Assembly: GCA_900756555.1 (NCBI GenBank)
Contig: CAAEKP010000033.1
Span: forward strand, 1 to 15,680
Length of the DNA: 15,680 nt
Direction: 5' to 3'
Source: Peptococcaceae bacterium
GTDB taxonomy: Bacteria; Bacillota; Peptococcia; Peptococcales; Peptococcaceae
Every line of letters starts with the position of its first letter. The first letter of the stretch is position 1. Shown piece by piece: positions 13,156 through 15,680 of the stretch. Under the pieces are notes generated by a model that was given only the letters and a program-made list of their open reading frames with translations, was not told the origin of the DNA and searched no databases. A program made the translations under genes and the position numbers.

Positions 13156-13500
13156 TCAGCTTCTGGTGAACTCTGCCGCAGCATCAAAGCCCATCTGATC
13201 ACACAGCATATGCTTTACCGCAATCATAGCCGCTTCCACCGCAGCCACATCGCCGGTAATCACCAAACTGCCGTTAAAGCGGTCCACCAGCCCAAGCTCA
13301 ATGTCCGCTGCCTTAGATGCCACGTCAGCCGCAATCATAGCCGCTTCCGTCGGTGTGATGGTGAAAATACCGATAGCACCCTCCGCATCCACCAAACCCA
13401 GCTTCATATACAGGGATGGCATGGGGCTTGCAATCAGGTGCATCAGCGTTACCTGTTTCCCTGGTACATACTCTTGAATAATACGCTGTTTCTGTTCCAT
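13156..13500 (-). CDS. pduU: PduU/EutS-type circularly permuted BMC-H shell protein
   Basis: A 114-residue hexameric shell protein with the permuted BMC fold. It begins with the hallmark RIIQEYVPGKQVTL (6-19), whose N-terminal segment forms the small beta-barrel that plugs the hexamer, then GAIGIFTITPTEAAMIAADVA and LVDRFNGSLVITGDVAAVE. It is the first gene of the operon. The ATG at 13500 fits the family start. The ribosome binding site is weak (GGGTG six bases upstream), and the upstream in-frame codon at 13557 falls in a hairpin and gives no family similarity. The long 5' leader may control expression of the operon. Confidence 0.95.
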   Translation of the reverse strand: MEQKQRIIQEYVPGKQVTLMHLIASPMPSLYMKLGLVDAEGAIGIFTITPTEAAMIAADVASKAADIELGLVDRFNGSLVITGDVAAVEAAMIAVKHMLCDQMGFDAAAEFTRS

Positions 13501-13526
13501 TTTATTCACCCACAATTCAAAAATTA

Positions 13527-13594
13527 CAGATAGCGTAATCCCTCGCTGTTGCGGCAAAAAAGCCGGAACATAAAAAAATGCAACAAACTATCTG
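13527..13594 (-). promoter_or_regulatory. Nested inverted repeats in the operon leader (possible RNA switch)
   Basis: Two mutually exclusive foldings are possible. In one, CAGATAG (13527-13533) pairs with CTATCTG (13588-13594) and TGTTGC (13547-13552) pairs with GCAACA (13580-13585). In the other, TGTTGCGGC pairs with GCCGGAACA in a tight hairpin at 13547-13570 with one mismatch. The structure ends 26 bases before the first gene. No known riboswitch consensus was recognised. Confidence 0.45.
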
Positions 13595-13755
13595 CATCGT
13601 ATCTGTTTATTTAGTCTCTCTGTTATTGTAACAAATTTTGCGGAGTAATAACATAACCAAAAACAGATAGCCTATATCTGAATAATAGTCGGTTTCCGTA
13701 AAAGGAACTAAATCTACGATGCAGCCGTGTGCTTACATGAATTATTTATAAATAT

Positions 13756-13784
13756 ATTATATTTTAAGTATACCGTCTGAGCAA
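13756..13784 (-). promoter_or_regulatory. Candidate promoter of the BMC operon
   Basis: On the minus strand TTGCTC (13779-13784) and a perfect TATAAT (13756-13761) are 17 bases apart. The -35 box matches the consensus in only three positions, which suits a promoter needing an activator. The transcript would start near 13750 and carry a leader of about 250 bases. Confidence 0.45.
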
Positions 13785-14039
13785 GGCTTTTGCAATTTAT
13801 TCTTTGCCACTTCTAGTTGTATCAATTCTCACTTTTCAACTTTTCCTTTCAGGGAAATATTAGAGCATGCTTTTTCCTTGCAGCTGTGAATTAACATTCC
13901 CTTTTTACCCTCTCTGATTTTGCCAAAAAACAAAGGTACATATACTCCATTACAGCCCGCCTTTGTGGAAATTCCTATATTTTTATAGTGCTATAATTGA
14001 ACTACTCGGCATAAGTGTAAATTGTAGCCTGCTATGCAG

Positions 14040-14072
14040 AAAGCCCGTGATTCGCACTGAATCACGGGCTTT
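14040..14072 (-). terminator. Terminator-like hairpin after the Rpn/remnant region
   Basis: A perfect 13-bp stem (AAAGCCCGTGATT / AATCACGGGCTTT) with a seven-base loop, short U-run only. It resembles in position and sequence the hairpin at 15253-15285 behind the copper-amine-oxidase-domain gene, so it was probably inherited with the gene remnant next to it. It would insulate the BMC operon from upstream transcription. Confidence 0.75.
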
Positions 14073-14141
14073 CGTATGCCATTATTTATTGTTCTGTTCT
14101 TCCATCACAATCTTATTTTTCAATTATAATTTGTTGGTATA

Positions 14142-14201
14142 ATCTGCTGGGTATCGGCAATCCATTCTACATTAGCGCCTAACGCTTCTGCCACATAGCG
14201 G
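14142..14201 (-). pseudogene. Remnant of a copper-amine-oxidase N-domain gene (3' end)
   Basis: Sixty bases are identical to 15355-15414, the 3' end of the intact gene, except for two silent changes. They translate in frame to RYVAEALGANVEWIADTQQI before a new, short tail and stop. The downstream flank (14090-14124) and the terminator hairpin are also related. Everything upstream of the fragment is missing and replaced by a piece of the Rpn gene. Confidence 0.8.
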
Positions 14202-14277
14202 CACCTTTGCCCCTGTTTCATCTGCTCACATCCGCGTGTGATAGATGGTCACCTTGCCATGAAATACATCAAACTCT
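14199..14277 (-). pseudogene. Internal fragment of a Rpn-type gene
   Basis: Seventy-nine bases align without gaps to 14636-14714 inside the intact Rpn gene, with ten mismatches (about 87 percent identity). The fragment lies directly downstream of the intact gene's stop codon and is joined at its other end, over a shared CCG, to the copper-amine-oxidase-domain remnant. It does not encode a complete protein. Confidence 0.8.
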
Positions 14278-14278
14278 A

Positions 14279-15100
14279 TTATCCCTGTACCAGCTTCATA
14301 AACTCACTCTCGCTCATATTAGCTTCTTTTGCTGCATCCGTAAGCGCTAATAAGTTCTTTTTCACCAAAGCAATCAATGTATCCTGCATACCTTGGACTT
14401 TGCCTTCAGCTCTTTCTTCTCGTCCACGTTCCTGTGCCCGTTTTTCTGCATAGTCCTCTACAATTTTACACATAGCCTCGTCCCCCTCTATATTGCCTTT
14501 CTCTGCTCGCAGTTCTTCTGCCAGTATTGGAAAGTTTGGATTATTTATCTCTGTCTGCAAAAAGCACTGCATTAACTCTGCAATCCGACTGCCGTCATTG
14601 TTCTTCGTGTTCACATAGATTGCCTGATATCCATCCGGCACCCTGACCCCTGTTTCATCTACCCGCATCCGCGTGTGATAGATGGTCGCTTTGCCGTGAA
14701 ATACATCAAATTCTGAAATATATACCACGATTAGATCTTTTACCTGCTCAAACCGCTCGCCGGGATCTGTCACATTGGCGGTGATGCAGGCTGCATTATA
14801 GCGCACCCGCTTAAAGTGATTGTCGCTGTCACTGCGCTGCACTTCCACATTGCAGTAGCTGCCGTCGCCCAATTTGCAGTACGCATCCAGCACTACGGAG
14901 CGGCCATGCAAATTCTGGATGCTGTTCTGCGGGATTACACTTTTCACTTTTATTTTACCATCTTCCAATATCACACGCAATACTTCTTCAATCAGTAAAA
15001 TATTTTCACACAACCGCTGAAACATAATATCATCGATTGGGCGTAGCTGCGCCACAACGTCCTGCACCTCCCGCTGGTGTTCCAGTTTTCTTTTCTTCAT
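14279..15100 (-). CDS. Rpn-family PD-(D/E)XK nuclease / transposase-like protein
   Basis: A 273-residue protein of the Rpn (recombination-promoting nuclease) / PD-(D/E)XK transposase family. The N-terminal half has DDIMFQRLCEN (23-33), then VVLDAYCKLGDGSYCNVEVQR, where the Asp and the ExQ form the catalytic pattern of the fold. It continues with RVRYNAACI and VKDLIVVYISEFDVF, and ends with the family's typical charged stretch and helix (EDYAEKRAQERGREE, then ALTDAAKEANMSESEF). Homologues act in DNA cleavage, recombination or phage defence. AGAGGAG precedes the ATG by about nine bases, and a clear promoter lies 47 bases upstream. Fragments of a relative lie directly behind it. Confidence 0.9.
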   Translation of the reverse strand: MKKRKLEHQREVQDVVAQLRPIDDIMFQRLCENILLIEEVLRVILEDGKIKVKSVIPQNSIQNLHGRSVVLDAYCKLGDGSYCNVEVQRSDSDNHFKRVRYNAACITANVTDPGERFEQVKDLIVVYISEFDVFHGKATIYHTRMRVDETGVRVPDGYQAIYVNTKNNDGSRIAELMQCFLQTEINNPNFPILAEELRAEKGNIEGDEAMCKIVEDYAEKRAQERGREERAEGKVQGMQDTLIALVKKNLLALTDAAKEANMSESEFMKLVQG

Positions 15101-15146
15101 TGGTGTTCTCTCCTCTCTGTTCTACCCTCAGGTTCCTTTTTCTGGT

Positions 15147-15175
15147 AGTATAACACAGATGGGAGCAATTGTAAA
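15147..15175 (-). promoter_or_regulatory. Promoter of the Rpn gene
   Basis: On the minus strand TTTACA (15170-15175) and TATACT (15147-15152) are exactly 17 bases apart, each matching the consensus in five of six positions. The transcript would start near 15140, about 40 bases before the ATG. Confidence 0.7.
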
Positions 15176-15252
15176 TATATTTCCTGTAATTCCATATATT
15201 GTTTTTCACGATTTGCAGCTATCGCCTGTTGTAGGTTGTTGCAGATATGCAA

Positions 15253-15285
15253 AAGCCCCGCAATTCGCATTGAACCGCAGGGCTT
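15253..15285 (-). terminator. Terminator of the copper-amine-oxidase-domain gene
   Basis: An imperfect stem with outer arms AAGCCC / GGGCTT and inner GC and TTC/GAA pairs around a small loop, followed on the minus strand by UUUU. It lies about 55 bases after the stop codon of the gene at the right edge. Confidence 0.6.
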
Positions 15286-15300
15286 CGTACTGTTATTTAT

Positions 15301-15330
15301 TGTGCTGTTCTTCCATGTGCTGTTCTTCTA
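15301..15330. repeat. 15-bp tandem direct repeat
   Basis: TGTGCTGTTCTTCCA and TGTGCTGTTCTTCTA follow each other without a gap, between the stop codon and the terminator of the copper-amine-oxidase-domain gene. The related remnant at 14090-14104 has one copy only. Confidence 0.75.
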
Positions 15331-15338
15331 TCACAATC

Positions 15339-15680
15339 TTATTTTTCAATCACAATCTGCTGGGTATCGGCAATCCATTCTACATTAGCGCCTAATGCTT
15401 CCGCCACATAGCGGATTGGTACATAAGTGCGACTATGGATAATTACCGGCGCTGCGTCAAAACCAGCAATAGTCTGGTCGATAGTCATGCGCAGTATCTT
15501 ACCATCAATCCGCAGTGTTACAGTGCGAGTAGCTTCATTCCAGTCGGCAGCGCCGCCCAATGCTTCGGTAATCACGCGGATTGGCACCATGGTGCGATTG
15601 TCCACAATCACTGGCGCTACATCATTGGTGAATGTTTGATTGTCATTCACTACATTGCGATTGCCAATCTGCAAGACCAC
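15339..15680 (-). CDS. Copper amine oxidase N-terminal-domain protein (partial, C-terminal end)
   Basis: The last 113 residues of a protein that continues past the right edge of the window. It shows the repeated stalk-like motif of the copper amine oxidase N-terminal domain family (PF07833): VIVDNRTMVPIRVITEALGG, an intervening TRTVTLRIDGK, then VIIHSRTYVPIRYVAEALGA and the final WIADTQQIVIEK. In Firmicutes such domains usually sit in secreted or cell-surface proteins, often cell-wall-bound; no enzyme activity should be inferred. The N-terminus, any signal peptide and the true start are not visible. Confidence 0.8.
   Translation of the reverse strand: MVLQIGNRNVVNDNQTFTNDVAPVIVDNRTMVPIRVITEALGGAADWNEATRTVTLRIDGKILRMTIDQTIAGFDAAPVIIHSRTYVPIRYVAEALGANVEWIADTQQIVIEK

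Larger units (their letters stand above)
13501..14278. other. Gene-free region upstream of the BMC operon
   Basis: This stretch holds the operon leader and promoter candidate (13501-13784). About 230 bases of AT-rich sequence (13785-14020) follow in which I see no gene or clear signal. Beyond that are a terminator hairpin (14040-14072), a remnant of a copper-amine-oxidase-domain gene (14142-14201) and a fragment of the Rpn gene (14199-14277). The motif CTATCTG occurs three times in the leader (13527-13533 and 13664-13670 on the minus strand, 13588-13594 on the plus strand). TACGATGCAG (13715-13724) is an inverted copy of CTGCATCGTA (13592-13601). Confidence 0.6.

Noticed and set aside
13547..13570. 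Leader hairpin as a terminator
   Set aside because: No U-run follows on the transcribed strand, so I keep it only as part of a possible switch.
13501..13784. Adenosylcobalamin riboswitch upstream of the operon
   Set aside because: I could not find a B12-box-like sequence on the minus strand of the leader.
13980..14072. Small RNA on the plus strand (TATAAT near 13991 followed by the hairpin at 14040-14072)
   Set aside because: No -35 box at proper spacing, and the hairpin is better explained as an inherited gene terminator.

Overview
This window carries a bacterial microcompartment (BMC, metabolosome) operon, read entirely on the minus strand from about 13.75 kb down to 2.7 kb. The organism is most likely an anaerobic Firmicute. 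The support is AGGAGG-type ribosome binding sites, frequent TTG/GTG starts, sigma-A-like promoters, a copper-amine-oxidase-N-domain surface protein, a Rpn-family nuclease and the style of the Pdu/Eut homologues. The Negativicutes are my best guess at class, but only by inference.

Right flank (13.6-15.68 kb): the 3' end of a copper-amine-oxidase-N-domain gene, a Rpn/PD-(D/E)XK nuclease gene with its own promoter, and a mosaic of broken copies of both, ending in a terminator-like hairpin. A gene-free leader of several hundred bases precedes the operon and holds a promoter candidate and switch-like inverted repeats.

BMC operon, in transcription order: PduU/EutS-type shell protein, EutP/PduV GTPase, a 216-base structured gap, a BMC-H shell protein fused to an acidic linker and a Rho_N/SAP-like domain, CoA-acylating aldehyde dehydrogenase (with a C-terminal encapsulation peptide), three BMC-H shell proteins (two identical in sequence), an EutT-like corrinoid adenosyltransferase, PduL phosphotransacylase, EutJ chaperone-like protein, an unassigned conserved BMC-associated protein, EutN vertex protein, PduS flavo/Fe-S protein, PduT Fe-S trimeric shell protein, and an amidohydrolase-fold protein with an N-terminal encapsulation-peptide-like helix and its own strong promoter. 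A strong terminator follows. Left of it (0.3-2.57 kb) is a membrane dCache-degenerate GGDEF-EAL phosphodiesterase with a nine-G tract at its translation start. The left edge holds rRNA/tRNA-style tandem promoters firing out of the window.

How it fits together: aldehyde dehydrogenase plus PduL form the standard aldehyde to acyl-CoA to acyl-phosphate core inside a shell built from BMC-H, BMC-P and BMC-T proteins. PduS and PduT could pass electrons across the shell; no alcohol dehydrogenase is visible. No diol dehydratase, ethanolamine ammonia-lyase, glycyl-radical enzyme, aldolase or aminotransferase is present to make the aldehyde. The only candidate signature enzyme is the amidohydrolase-like protein, which has lost the usual metal-binding residues. 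The locus therefore looks like a metabolosome of unassigned substrate.
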